Shown: positions 21,259 to 32,880, counted from the first letter of the stretch. The stretch: 64,000 bases of DNA from Adiantum capillus-veneris (GCA_014529385.2 CM043966.1:38378037-38442036), one strand, 5' to 3'. Made by a program: numbers and translations. Notes: a model not told the origin generated them from the letters alone.

Positions 21259-22429
21259 GTGAATGCCCTTAAGGATATTATAGTTGGAAAAATGGGGGGG
21301 GAGAGAGGGCGCCGCCAAAGCCGCCGCCGTCCCTTGAAAGCCCTTGAATGGTTGTAGCCTTTGACTGATTGTAGCCACCACTTAAGTGAGCACATCTTTT
21401 AACGCTGTATCCATTTACTTCTAGCCGCCGACGAGTAGGGTGCCACGTGTCGGGTCGCTTACTTGTAGCCACCGTCAACGAGCAGGGCGCCGTGTGCCGG
21501 GCCATTTCCTGGTAGCAGCCGCCCACCGAGTGAGTAGGGTGCCGCGTGTAGGACTCAGTGTGTAGGGCTGCGTTGCCGGACTGCTGCAGTGATGGTCGCT
21601 CTTTCATCGCCAAACAAAGCCAGCAGGTTGCTGAGTGCAGGGTTGTTTATGCGGGATGCCACGAAAAATGCATGCTGTACTACTGCCTCTGTAATGCTGT
21701 AGCCGCTGCAATGCTGTAGAGATGCCGCCGTTGGATGGTTGTTGTATTGTCGTAGGGCCGCCGCCACGAACTGTGCTGAAGATGCGCACCGACTGTTGGT
21801 ACCCGCGTGCTCGTAGTACCCGTTTGACACTTGGTTGCAACGCGGACTCAGTCACCTTGTTGCAGCCTGGTTGTCGTTTAGCATGACACAGCCGTGCCGC
21901 CTGGTTGTCACCTAGAATGACATCCCCGTGCCGTCGAAGTGGTTGTCGCCTAGTATGCCATAGCCGTGCCGCCCACGTGGCCACCCGGTTGCAGCCGTGG
22001 GCAGAGCCTGGCCTGGTAGGTGTGCGGGAGGATTTACCCCACCGGCGCTGTGTACAGTAGGTCTGCTGAAGCCGTCACCTAGCCGTCGGGAGGTTGTAGC
22101 GAGTATGCCGGTGTGCCGGTGAACTGCAGGCAAGTATGAAGGTGTGGGCCGGTGTGCCGGTGAACTGCGGGCAAGTATGAAGGTGTGGGCCCGTTTGCAA
22201 GCGGCAGTGAGCTGGTGCACAGGACTGGATGACAGTAGGTGTGTGTATGTGAGGTAGCGTGGCGGTGGTGCTCAAGGCTGCTGCCGTGTTGTAAGCATGG
22301 TGAGAGCAAAGGGTAGAGGTTGCACAGGGGCGCGAAGAAGCAAAAGCTGCGAGCTGTGAGCACGAGGGAGCGGAGGGGTGTACAACACGAAATGCAGAAA
22401 GTGCGGACTGCCTCTTGCCGCCAAGGAAT
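21259..22429 (-). repeat. PLE unit 3 5' region (GC-rich, minisatellites)
   Basis: Equivalent to 40180-41421 and 45222-46424. It is much GC-richer than its surroundings. It contains a roughly 40-bp minisatellite (GGTGTGCCGGTGAACTGC.., two copies at 22105-22195) and a 34-45 bp repeat (CTGGTTGTCGCCTAG.ATG.., about 21845-21960). Open frames here on the minus strand are frame-shifted relative to the other units and are probably not coding. Confidence 0.75.
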
Positions 22430-23180
22430 AAAAGCTTAGAAAAGGGACCGTTAACACCTTGGGAAAGGTTATTTTGGAAAAGAAGCCACTGAAACGTATT
22501 ATCAAGCTTTAATTAAAGCTAGAAAGGAAAAAAAAACAGGGGCCCGTTCGTGCTCAGAAAAAAAGGAAAAGGATAAAAACGGGAAAAAAAGGGGGGGCGG
22601 GAATGGAGAAGAAAAGTGGGAAAGGGTGGATGAGAACGGATATGGAAAAGAAGCAAGCATTGTGCTAGACGTCAAAGAGGGAGCTAGTCGCCCCTCTACA
22701 AAAATTCTTGTACTACTAATCCATGGCGAGCGAAACTTGCTAAAGACAAGTAGAGGAGGAGGGGGGGGAAGGAAGGAAGGGGAAAGAGGAAATAACTCAT
22801 ATGTATACACCAAACGTGTTTCGTTATATTAGCTCATCAGTGGTGCATACAAAAAAGGGAGAAGGGAAGGGGTATAAGTAGGGAGCCATGGTTCAAAAAA
22901 CTGTACAAAGTACCATAGTAATGGAGGAGAGGTTAGTTTGGAAGGTGAGTAATTCCTCTTTAAATGTGGGGGGTACATGCACAAAAGGTGGGAAAAGCTT
23001 TTAGGTGCGAGGCATAAGAAGGGAGTACAAGTGCTAAGGGGCTATTTAAAGTTATTGAGGGCCTTGAAAGAGAGGCTAGTAAACAAATTTTAAATGAGCC
23101 AAAAAAGAGAAAAGATTAGAAAAATGATATAGAAGGGAAAATAAGGGGTGGAGGGGTTTATGGAGGAGAGGGTAACATGG
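22430..23180 (-). other. PLE unit 2 3' region
   Basis: Noncoding tail between the RT stop (23181) and the unit junction. It includes the hammerhead motif at 22802-22851 and a poly-G/A-rich stretch on the plus strand. It aligns with 41422-42186 of unit 1. Confidence 0.75.
22802..22851 (-). ncRNA. Hammerhead ribozyme motif (type I), PLE unit 2
   Basis: On the minus strand: stem I 5' strand TGTATGCACCA, core CTGATGA, stem II GCTAATATAAC, core GAAA, minimal stem III C-AC-G, U16.1, then cleavage position U17 (GUU), and the stem I 3' strand TGGTGTATACA. Stem I pairs over all 11 positions with one G-U. Stem II has one C-A mismatch, which the second copy (41808-41857) has as C-G, so the shared ancestor had a complete stem. 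The very short stem III resembles known hammerheads of PLEs and satellite DNAs, which are thought to work best as dimers. GUU is an allowed but slow cleavage triplet. Self-cleavage of this copy is inference. Confidence 0.82.
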
Positions 23181-25182
23181 TTAGGTAGGGTCGCGTTTGG
23201 TAGGGTTGGGTTTGAGGGAGAGGAGGGTGCCAAAGTTTGGAGCATTGAGCCAACATAAAATAGGTTTAGGAAGGTGTGCGAGCTCGGGATCATTTTTGAG
23301 AAGCTTTGTGAGTGGTTTGTTGATGGTGCGGGAGAGGTTTAGGGTGCGGGTAAGGGGAGAGAAGGGAATTTTTACAATGGTTGGTGAAAGCTTGGTTTTA
23401 TGCATTTTCCGAAGTAGAGATGGTCTAACTTCATAAGAAACATAGAGGAAACAAGCTTCCAGAAGGGAGGGGGGATAGCCCTTAGCTCTAAGCCTTGCAT
23501 AAAAAAGGTTGTGAATAGTGATAAAGCCCGAAAGAGAGCTTTTCTGGATAATGTACCTTTTGAGTTCTGAAAGGATGAAAGCAATTTTTTGGTGCGTAGG
23601 ATGCCAATACTGCCAAGGTATGTAGTTGTACGCGTTGAGGCTTTTTTGGTGACAGTGTGAATCTAGCAAACCGAAGGTGGCAAATGAGGATCCTTTGTAG
23701 AAGTGGATATCCAAGATAAAAGCTTCTTGAGAGGAGATGGAGGAGGTTATTTTGATATGTTCTTGGAGGGGATGTCCATAGCTTAGAAGAAGCTTTTTTA
23801 GGCCGGAAGCAGGACCATCCCAAATGCCAAAGGCATCGTCGATGAATCTTTTGAAATAAAGAAGGGAAGGGGAGGTGAGTAGCCTCATGCCTTCTTCTAA
23901 GGAGCAAAGAAAAAGGCAAGCGCATACTACTGCAAAATTTGATCCCATTGCTGTGCCTTTGGTTTGATGCCAAACTTCTCCTTTGAAAGAGAGATAGTGA
24001 TGATTGAGGATGAGAGAGGCTAGGGACATAATGAAGTGCACTTTCGGAGAGGGAAAAACATTATGTATGGAATTCTTGAGAGCTAAGAGTCCTTCTATAA
24101 TGGGGATGCTAGGATAGAGGGACTCTACATCAAAGGAGAAGAGGATAATATGGGGAGGAAAGGAGGTGGAGATGAGGTCCAAGATAAGGGAGTGGGAATC
24201 TTTCAAGTGTCGTTTTTTGGATAGGAGGATAGGGTAGAGTTGCGCGTGGAGCCGTTTGGAGGCATTTTTTAATACATATCCTTTGTAGGAACAAATGGGG
24301 CGGCCTACAAGGAAGGGTTTATGAATTTTGGGTAGGAGAAAAAATGGGCAAGGTTTAGGTTTAGCTTGAAGAGGAGAGGATGAAGTCCTTCTCATTGCTA
24401 GAGAGAAAGGGGTAGCCCAAAATCATCGAGGTGAGGAGGGAGGCAACAAAGGCTAGAGAAGGGGAAGAGATCTTGGAGTAGGTAACGGGGTCCATGAGGT
24501 GGCGAAGGGCTTCTTTATCATACCATTGTTTGGAGAGGACAATGGGTCCAACGTTTTTATCTGCGGGTTTGATAACAAAGTTTTGGTTATTCTTTAAGGA
24601 AGAAAGGGCATTAACGAAGGAAGGTTTGGTACGGAAAGGAGGAATAAAGGAGAGCAGAGAATTGAGGAGAGTGAACACATGATTGAAGGCAAAGTTCAGA
24701 GAGGAGGAAGGTGAAGGTGGATTCCAAGTGGGATTGGGAATAGAAAGAGAGAGGTTGGAGGGAGGGGAAGTGTTTTTAAAGAAGATTTTAAGATGGAGGT
24801 TCCTTTGTAAATTAGAGTAGGCTTTAAGTATGGAATTTGGAGGGGGTGGAGGAGAAGGAAGGATATAATAGAGCCCAAGCCCCAAGAGTTTATGCTCAGA
24901 GGAAGAGAGAGGGCGACTAGAGAGGTTGTGTGAAGAGAGGTTAGTAATCTTGTTTTCAAGCGTGAAGGTAGAAAGATTGCTCAGAACCAAAATTTTGAAG
25001 AGGTGAGGATTAGTTAGAGGAAGCCAAAATTTATGACGCTTTTTCCCCGAATGGGAGGGATGAGGGAGGAGAGGGAAAGTACACGGAGGAGGGGTCCAAA
25101 GGTGAGGAAAAAGGAGGGGTTTACGGAAGAGCAAGTGGACCCAAGAGGTAGGGTGCTCTAACCCTAGTTTGTCCTCCTCCAT
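23181..25182 (-). pseudogene. PLE unit 2 ORF2: Penelope-type reverse transcriptase
   Basis: Two frames (25182-24361 and 24395-23181) joined by one frameshift near 24370-24390. The N-terminal part has the PLE signature ITNLSSHNLS..LSSSEHKLLGLGL and NFVIKPADKNVGPIVL..WY, followed by YSKI. The RT follows: LLPKIHKP, GRPICS, FSFDVESLYPSIPI, the Q-x-x-GTAMGS block, and the catalytic FIDDAFGIW (DD at 23835-23840). Then come SLNAYNYIPW, HP...I..ELKRYI and the Penelope thumb (DPELAH..PKPI..LNAPNFGTLL). No GIY-YIG or other endonuclease is visible before or after. ORF1 of the same unit overlaps its start by about 60 nt. Apart from the frameshift it looks intact. Confidence 0.85.
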
Positions 25183-25276
25183 TGCAAGTTTTTGAGCCTT
25201 TGGGTAGGCTAAACTTGGGATGTAGAGGCTTGGTATGGGGTAAGCGGGATGGTTTGGGGGAAGGAGAAATGAGAGG
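25121..25276 (-). pseudogene. PLE unit 2 ORF1, C-terminal end (beyond gypsy insertion)
   Basis: This continues the ORF1 frame that reaches the gypsy insertion at 38698. Joined through one copy of GTAGT, the frame stays open (TPNY|PLISPSP) and stops at 25121-25123, overlapping the start of ORF2. Proline-rich, with no known domain. Confidence 0.65.
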
Positions 25277-25281
25277 GTAGT
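25277..25281. repeat. 5-bp target-site duplication, left (GTAGT)
   Basis: Matches GTAGT at 38693-38697, flanking the 13.4-kb gypsy element. Confidence 0.93.
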
Positions 25282-25852
25282 TGTTAACCCTTACGGCTCA
25301 CGGACACCCTATCACCTATGACGGACGTTGTATTATTTACTTGGTAGAGTCAGGTACCGGGCTTGTCGGTGCAATAGGAAAAGGGTAAGAGTGATCGTCG
25401 ATGAGAGGCGCACTGTAACTGGAACATTCAAGGGATTAGTTGGCTAAGCATGGGCGCCCAAGTGTGAATGGGGTGAGCTCATATAAAAGTCAACTAAACC
25501 TAAAATTCACTCATTCTCTCATTTGTGCAATTGAAGAGTGCTCTTGCTTCATCTCCATCTCCTTCTTCTTCATCTTCTTGTGTGTGCATGTATGCATGAG
25601 AGAGAGAGCGTGTGTGCGATCAAGCATTGCGGCGACACGACGGTAGCGAGGCGGTTGAGCGCGGCGTAGCAGCCTCTCCCACTTCTTCGTGGCGAGGAAT
25701 CCTCCATGAAGCAAGCGTAGAGCAGTGAGTGACAGACCATCGTCATCTTTGAGCTTACTAGTTTAGGCTTGTTGTGTGGTTGGAGCCATTTGTGGCTCGC
25801 ACGCTGTGTATCGATAAGTTCCTTGCATTGACACATGCAACATACGCGCACA
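25282..25852 (+). repeat. 5' LTR of the 13.4-kb gypsy
   Basis: 571 bp, TGTTAACCC..CGCGCACA. TATA box TATAAAA at 25482-25488. It has a short GA stretch at about 25597-25610 where the 3' LTR has a 47-bp GA run. Confidence 0.95.
25482..25488 (+). promoter_or_regulatory. TATA box in 5' LTR
   Basis: TATAAAA within GAGCTCATATAAAAGTCAAC, conserved in the 3' LTR at 38296-38302. Likely core promoter of the element. Confidence 0.65.
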
Positions 25853-25856
25853 TTTT

Positions 25857-25874
25857 TGGCGCCATTGCCGGGGA
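25857..25874 (+). promoter_or_regulatory. Asp-tRNA primer-binding site
   Basis: TGGCGCCATTGCCGGGGA, four bases after the LTR end. It equals the complement of the plant tRNA-Asp 3' end except for one base (A for G at position 8). Athila/Tat-type gypsy elements commonly use this primer. Confidence 0.88.
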
Positions 25875-26562
25875 ATGCCATACACTAAGCTTGAATGGAA
25901 CTCTGTGCTTCTTTTGTGGTGCAATTTCAATTGTAGGAAAGGTAAGGAAGGAGGGTGTGTGTGTTGAGAAGAACGATTTTGTTTTATACTGTGTATTTTT
26001 TTTGTTAATGGAGTTTTCAAAGGTACTGTGTTTATTCTCTGTGTATTCTGTGTACAGTAAGTAGGAAGTAGATCTATGAGAGCTAATAGAGTGTGTTAGT
26101 GTGTAACAGTAGGTGTGTCAATTAGAAGTAGGTAGGTAGAGTGTGTGTGTGTGCTCTCGCGCAGGCCGCGGCGACCTTATCCTTTAAATTAAAAAAATTA
26201 AAAAATAAAAATAAAAAATTTAAAGGTAGGACCGGGATCGGGAATATCTCCCAGACCTAAGCCCAGACCCAAGTCCAAGCTCATGCTTAGGCCTAGGCCT
26301 CAGTCGCTTTTTAAAATTACGAATTTTAGCTTCACACGTAGCTAAAAATCGATTTTTTGAGGACCAACGGAACTTCAGATGCCCGAAAATTGTGTTGTAA
26401 AGCACATCTAAGTGAAACGCTCGTTTCGAGCTATCATACACTTTAATAAAAAAAATCAAACATTAAAAAACATAAAAAACACGAGTGAAAATGTACGCTT
26501 AAAAAAGGTAAGCGGTTAACCTTCGAGGTTATTCGCCGTTTCTTATAGAGTGCCAAAGGCAC
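25875..26562 (+). other. 5' leader of the 13.4-kb gypsy
   Basis: Untranslated leader with AT-rich and GT-rich tracts. No ORF of note; the first gag ATG is at 26563. Confidence 0.6.
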
Positions 26563-29500
26563 ATGCATCTGCGCTCTGGTCGTGTGCTAGAGACGGAGCA
26601 ACTAGAGAGAATTTCGACTTACGCGAGTTCTCAATATCCACCTACTTTAGGTTCCGGGCCCTCGACGGGGACCCAAGGTAGTACAAACCAAGACCCGAAC
26701 ATAGCGGCTAGTGACTCTTCCTCTGACTACGACGTCATGGAGGGTTTCCCAATGCCTAATCCCGATAGCTCAAGCCAAGACATGCATGCCATGGGCCCAC
26801 GGTCCGGGCCGAGCGTGCTTAGTTGCTTGAAGGAAACCTTTAGTAGAGCCACTCGCTCCGAACATGGAGCTAATGATGTAAATGAGGGGGGTGGGGAAGT
26901 AAATTCTCCATTCGTGACCAACGTAGACCCTATACCGTTAGAGAATGTGCACGTGAATACTTCATTCACTGCACCTCCTGACTGTTCAGAGTTATTTCCC
27001 TTCGAGGTCATATTACCCGATGGTAGAAGCCTTGTCGAAGTGCAAGAGGTTGAGCGATATATCCTTGCACCGAGGGAAAAGGAAGTCGAGAGCTTACGCA
27101 AGGCGGAGCAATGAAGAGAGTTAAAAGCAAAAGCCCCTATGTCAATATCCTTGCTAAGAGAGCAATCAAGTGCTCCTGACTTAGAAACCGCTAAAGGGCA
27201 ACCTCTACAAAGCGACATTGCATCTAGCTCAAAGGACACCCCTAGTACCTCAATCCTAGGTGGAGTGTTCCTAAATGAGAACTGGGAGTACGAACTACAA
27301 ACAGAAACTCTAACTGACCTATACATAGGTCACACCTATCACGCGGGTTGGTTAGATGTCCTACAATCCACAATGGGTGCTACTAGTGTGGAGGATCAAC
27401 AACAAAGAGTTTGTGAGGTCATCCATAGGGTCATTGAGTTAGAGAGATAGAACAAGGGGATCAACATGCCTTCAACGGGTCTCATGAGATTCTTGGATAC
27501 AGGAAAGGCTAGACAACCGACCTTATCGCAAATGGAGACTCCCTTGGTAAGTCCAATGGATCCTCCATATGTTGTTTCTCCAGGGGTCTCAGTGCAATCT
27601 GAGCCCACAAGTGATAGCTTCACCTTTCCAAGTCTAGCTCATCTTTCCCTTGATGACACCACGGCTACCATGCCTACCCCAATGATGGCCATACCGAGAA
27701 ACACACCATGGACCTCATTTGTTAGTAAAGCACCGCTACATGGTAGCTCAATGCCTGCAATAGTACCTACAAGTGTGTACCAATCGTATACACCCATGGG
27801 TTCTCGTACTCATGTAGTCCCTACCCCTCCCATTGTTTCAACTACCTATGCTCCACAACCACAACACCCAAGTTCTTATTTCCATGGGACTATACCGGCT
27901 AGCATTAGCATGTCACATCCGACGTCTGCTATGCCTAGGGCCACACATATGAACTTTGGACCACCACATGGCACAACATTGTACCCAACGTGGAATCCAA
28001 GGGCTTCCTATGCGCCAATCCCAATGCCAATACCTACTCCACATGTAGTCTCTGGAGCACCTCCACCCACGGTTCCTGCTCACTTAGGTGACTTGGCAAC
28101 ATTTGCTCAAGCTATTGGTCGATCTATTGCGGAGAACATGCGTAACACTCCTGATAGAGAGCCTAGAAGTAAAGCAGTACAAATAGCCAAGCTCACACAA
28201 AAATTTAGTGGAGACAGGGATGTGAGAAAGCATATCGAAGTGTTTGAACAAATATGTGATTCTCTAGGAGAACACAATGACCTGCATAAGAGTAATGCTT
28301 TAAGCCTAACCTTAAGTGGAAAGGCTGGGGATTGGTATAGAACCCTAAGGGTGGAAGAAAAAACGATTTACCCTACTCTTAGGAGACTGTTCTTAAAAGA
28401 ATACATACGCGAGGGAGTGCTTTGGGGTGTAGCCTCTCAGCTTCAGAAAGCCCAACGAGAGGAAGGAGAGTCGGTGAGAGACTTTATAAGTCGCTTGAAG
28501 CATTTGAATTCTCATTGTAATCCAAATGAGCGCTTCAATAATAATCAATTGCTCGATAGATTCATTAGGGGATTACAACATGAGGATATCTACAATGGAC
28601 TAGTCATTAGAGGTATCACCACCTGGGAAGCAGTCACCACCAATGCGATCCAATTGGAGGATAATTTAATGATTCAAGGAGAAAGAGTGTCTGTTGAGCC
28701 TAAATCTATTAGCTCGCAAGCATCAGGGCATCAGCCAATGACCTTAAAGCCTATTGCTAAGGAGCCAAAGATATCTAAGATGACTTTAGCAGATCTCACC
28801 AAGGCTATTCAAGAGAGCCTTAGAGACAATCGTGCTCCGCAAAACAATCATATGTATCCAAGAAGGGATCAACAATGGTGCTCAGTATGCTATGGACCAC
28901 ATAGTACCATTGAATGCCCTACTTTTAGAGTAAAATTCAATGGGAATTGCAATGCATGTGGAAGGTATGGTCATCAAGCTAAGGATTGCATAGTATTTAA
29001 GCGCGCGATGGCCAATAGACCAACCTTAGCATGGACAGACACACCTCGAGTGCCTGCATTGATGCCGGCCCCACCTCTTGAACAAACATCACAACACATG
29101 GTCCCTAGGGCCCAAAATGTTTTCCAAACAACACCCTTCCCACCTCCAGTGCTAGGACCGCAACCACCACATCCGAGAATCACTTCTGTGAATCAAGTGG
29201 GATGTGAGTCATCTATTGCTTGTTTGGAAGGCTGTGAGGAAGATATAGATCCTAATATTGCATATGGGATGGATGTGCTTGAAGAAAGTCCACAATACTA
29301 CATGGAGGACTATTGGGGACAAGTCAAACCTGTATATCAAGTAGATGCTCTTGCGGCAAGAGGCCAAAATATCAATTACACTGCTAAGAGACCACCTCTT
29401 CAATGCTATGAGTGTGGAGGTCCGCATCGTGTAGCCGAGTGTCCTATTAGGCTACAAAAGAACGCCACACTAATACAAACCAATCAAGCGAGCACGTCTA

Positions 29501-29727
29501 CAATGCCAATATTCATGTGTAATCGATGTGGCATAGATCATTTGATTGCCCAATGTCCAAATAATCCAAATGCACCGAAGATCACACCATTAAACTTGAT
29601 TGAAGTTACTGAGGAGCCATCACAAAGTACACCTGTGGTATCAATAAATGTACTCACACTATCGATGCTCCAAAAACAAAATTATATTCTTGAGGAAAGA
29701 GACACGGCATCAATTGCCCAATCTTAG
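26563..29727 (+). pseudogene. Gag polyprotein of the 13.4-kb gypsy (two in-frame stops)
   Basis: One frame from ATG 26563 (MHLRSGRVLE, a start typical of plant gypsy gag) to TAG at 29727, broken only by TGA at 27112 and TAG at 27448. Both are explainable by C-to-T changes (CGA, CAG). The N-terminal part is acidic and S/P-rich. The capsid (retrotransposon gag domain) spans about 28150-28700: KFSGDRDVRKHIEVFEQICD, ALSLTLSGKAGDWY, VASQLQKAQREEGESV, LLDRFIRGL. Three Cys/His clusters follow: CSVCYGPHSTIEC and CNACGRYGHQAKDC (28880-28990), CYECGGPHRVAEC (29404-29442) and CNRCGIDHLIAQC (29518-29556). It is unusually long and knuckle-rich. Its product would package element RNA in cytoplasmic particles. 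Confidence 0.88.
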
Positions 29728-29935
29728 AAAAAGAAGAAAACACGAAGAAAGAGATCGCAAAAAGCAGCGAAGTCAGACCCCAGTTCACAGACCCCAGTTC
29801 AAAGACCAACATAGGGACTGGTGACGACCCCGTATATATGAACGTCGCTGAAGAGGATTCTGATTCAGGTGAAACCATGGAGACCAGAACGTCTACTAAG
29901 ATAGAAACCAAGAAGGAAGATCTTCATGAGCCACA
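29728..29935 (+). other. Gag-pol junction region of the gypsy
   Basis: Stops in the gag frame; the pol frame (+1 relative to gag) becomes open from 29936. Whether the original element used frameshifting here cannot be told. Confidence 0.5.
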
Positions 29936-31363
29936 ATGGCAAGGATCCAAGAAGAAGATAGGAACTTATCCAAACCCTACAGAGGAGATCGAGCGAGTCA
30001 AGAATTAAGGAGTTTGGTAGAAGATACCCAAAGGGATCTAGAACCAACACCTAGGCAGATCCAGATTACAGACACCGTGTTACCTACGCAACAACAAACT
30101 AACCAAGTCCATAGACCCTTAGCCATACCTAGTGTCATCCAAGAAGAAAGTGACTTAAAGTCATGGAAAAGTGGGCGTACTCACTTCTTGATGGAAAGAA
30201 TGTTTACAGAGGGACTACATGATACTATCGAAGAAATGGAGATCCCATCTTCCCCACGTCAAGGGACTGAAGTCCAAAAGGTGCCGTTAGACATTGCCAA
30301 ATTGATGGATTTCATGTCTTCAGAAGTTAGAACCACCATCATGTCCAAACTATATAAAGATCCTGAGCTAGTTTCAGCTCTTCGAGCCTTCCTCAATGGA
30401 GAACTAAAGTTTGGGCTACCACAATTTGCATAGATGGATGGAGTTGGGGAGATGCCAATAGAGGAGGAACACTTAGATCCACAACCCAACCTAGATGAGA
30501 ACCTTGTTATAGAAATACCTGTTAACAAGTTGGGACAATACTTTGAAGGTGATGAATCCAATGCGACCATACCAATCACTACTAAGGGATTCACTATGAA
30601 GGGAATCCTTGATGATGGCGCTGGGGTTAGCATTGTGACTAAAAATTGGTGGGAAACTATGGGACGACCTCACCTTGCGACCACAACCATTGTAGTGAAG
30701 ATGGCCAATGGGTCTATTGTTAAACCTATTGGGATGCTAGAAGACCTCAAGATCAAGGTCTTTGGACATAAAATAAGAGTTACCTTTTTTGTTATGGATT
30801 TTTCCAAGCACACTATGGCATCTGAGATGATCTTAGGACGTCCTTTCATGAGGGAAGCAAAAATGGTGCATGACTGGTCTAAGAACCATGTCTACCTGCA
30901 GTTCCAAGATTCTGTCATTCGAGTGGATCTTGTGACAGGTCGAGCACATCCTCTAGGAAACAGGTTTATAATTGATCATAGATCTGACACCACAGTTCAC
31001 TCGGCCCCATTGCAGTATTGTTACACATGTAAAGCGGACACTGATGTTGGGAAAGATTCTCCTTATATGGATGTACTACCTGGGATGACTGAGTTGGACA
31101 ATGTGGATTGGGTCCACCTAGCAGCAACCATAGACACTTGGGGAAATAGGGGAACAACCTGGGTAACACCTGAGGGGGATGAAATACCACCACTTGTACC
31201 CTTAAATATTCTAGAAGCAATGCATATAGCTTCTGATGATCTACAAGATGAAAGTTTCACTGGCATTGGAACTAGTAGCGCCTCACAAGACTATAGCCCA
31301 CACACGATTTGGGGTCAGAATCATCAGTTGAAATTGACTCTGAGGACGAAGAATCTGAGTTAA
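29936..31363 (+). pseudogene. Gypsy pol part 1: N-terminal region and aspartic protease
   Basis: One frame with a single TAG at 30431-30433. The first 165 codons are a linker without known domain. The second part (309 codons from 30434) holds a retropepsin fold: KGILDDGAGVSIVTKNWW (residues about 56-74), KMANGSIVKPIGMLEDLKIKV, then DFSKHTMASEMILGRPFM. The active site reads D-D-G-A instead of D-T/S-G-A, so catalysis is doubtful. The frame is left by a -1 shift between 31300 and 31363 into the RT frame. A second protease-like domain lies downstream of the integrase (34900-35220). Confidence 0.85.
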
Positions 31364-32880
31364 ATCTTAGTGCAAATGTGGGGACAAACCATTCAAGGCC
31401 AAGTGGTAACCTAGATGATAATCTATCCAAGGGAGCAGAAGACACAAGTAGTGATTCATCTAGTGACTCTTCACTAGAGATTGGCTGTAATCGAGAATTA
31501 AACAAGAAGAGTAAGAGATATAAGAGGCGACGATATCGAGCAAATGTGCGTGCTAGAATAAATGAAAAGAAATCTACCGCAGAATGGCTTAATTATATAG
31601 GGGCATGTGATGCTCATCGGAAGTTGGTAGATAACTTGGGTGAATACCTTCAAAGCGTTATGTGGTGTAGTCCACAACCCATTGACATCGCACAACTAGA
31701 GGCTATAGAGAAGCCAAAGTTGAGCCGTATTGTAAGGAGACGACAAAATCAAGAGTTAGCTCAACAACAAAAGGAATCAGAAGTGAAATCACAGTCCACA
31801 GAACAACAAGACCCCACAAACTTACACCCTGCACGTGAACATTTCAAATCCTATACCACAGAGGAACGTAAGGTTGTGTATACAAAGTCTCAAAGAAAAC
31901 CTATCAATGGGAGCAATGGAGTCTATGACGGTCCAACTATAGTTAAGGAAATAGAGTTAGCAGACCCAGAAGAAGAGTCTAAACCTGTTTTCATTGCCCA
32001 AGATCTGATCGAGACTGAGGAGTGTGTACTTAAAGAACTTCTCAAGGAATTCAGGGATATATTTTCCTGGACATATCATGATATGAAAGGTGTTCCACCT
32101 TCCGTGGTGCAACACACAATCCCCATGAATAGCATGGCTAAACCAGTTCAGCAACGACCCTACCCAATGAATCCTAAATATGCAAAAGTCGTTCAAGAAG
32201 AGATTGAAAAGCTTGTGGAATGCGGATTCATATACCCTATTGAGCACTCACAATGGGTGTCTCCAATAGTGATTGTGCCAAAAAAGAATGAGAAACTCAG
32301 AGTGTGTGTGGATCTCAAGAAGGTCAATGCCGCCACTAGGAGGGACCATTACCCCTTGCCATATTCAAAACATGTGCTTGAAAGAGTTGCAAGGAAGGAA
32401 GCTTATAGCTTTTTAGATGGGTACTCGGGCTACAATCAAATTACAATTGCGCTGGAGGACCAAGCTAAAACAGCCTTTATAACCGAATTTGGAGTGTTCG
32501 CATTTCGTGTTATGGCTTTTGGTTTAACCAATGCCCCTGCTACCTTTCAAAGATTAATAAACACTGCTTTTAGAGAATATTTGAGGGAGTTTTGTGAAGC
32601 TTTCTTAGATGACCTTTGTGTTTATTCCTCTTGGAAAGAACATCTATCCTGCTTACGAAAAGTGTTTGAGAAGTGTAGATTGTATCGCATCTCCTTAAAC
32701 CCTTTCAAATGCCAATTCTGGGTTAAACATGGAGTCATTTTAGGGCATATAGTGTCAAAAAATGGGATTTCAACAGATGAGGAAAAAATTAAAGCCATTG
32801 CTGAATTGCCACCACCTACAAACTATAAAGGAGTTCAAAGGTTCATGGGCCATGTTGGTTATTACCGACGGTTTATTTAA
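31309..32880 (+). pseudogene. Gypsy pol part 2: linker and reverse transcriptase
   Basis: 523 codons. After an acidic linker come the RT blocks: ECGFIYPIEHSQWVSPIVIV, RVCVDLKKVN, FLDGYSGYNQI, FGVFAFRVMAFGLTNAPATF, the catalytic AFLDDLCVYS (DD at 32608-32613), LNPFKCQFWV, LGHIVSKNGIS and FMGHVGYYRRFI. The catalytic pair is intact. The frame closes at TAA 32878 through a 1-nt indel; the next frame resumes with NFAEIARPLYK, so RT and RNase H were once one polyprotein. Confidence 0.93.

Noticed and set aside
20929-21357. 142-codon plus-strand frame opposite PLE ORF1
   Set aside because: Mirror of the S/P-rich minus-strand ORF1; not conserved as a frame in units 1 and 2.
21278-22363. Several 60-130 codon minus-strand frames in the PLE 5' regions
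   Set aside because: Frames differ between the three units, and composition follows the GC-rich minisatellites; treated as untranslated.
26727-27326. 199-codon minus-strand frame inside the gypsy gag
   Set aside because: Antisense shadow of the gag frame; no motif.
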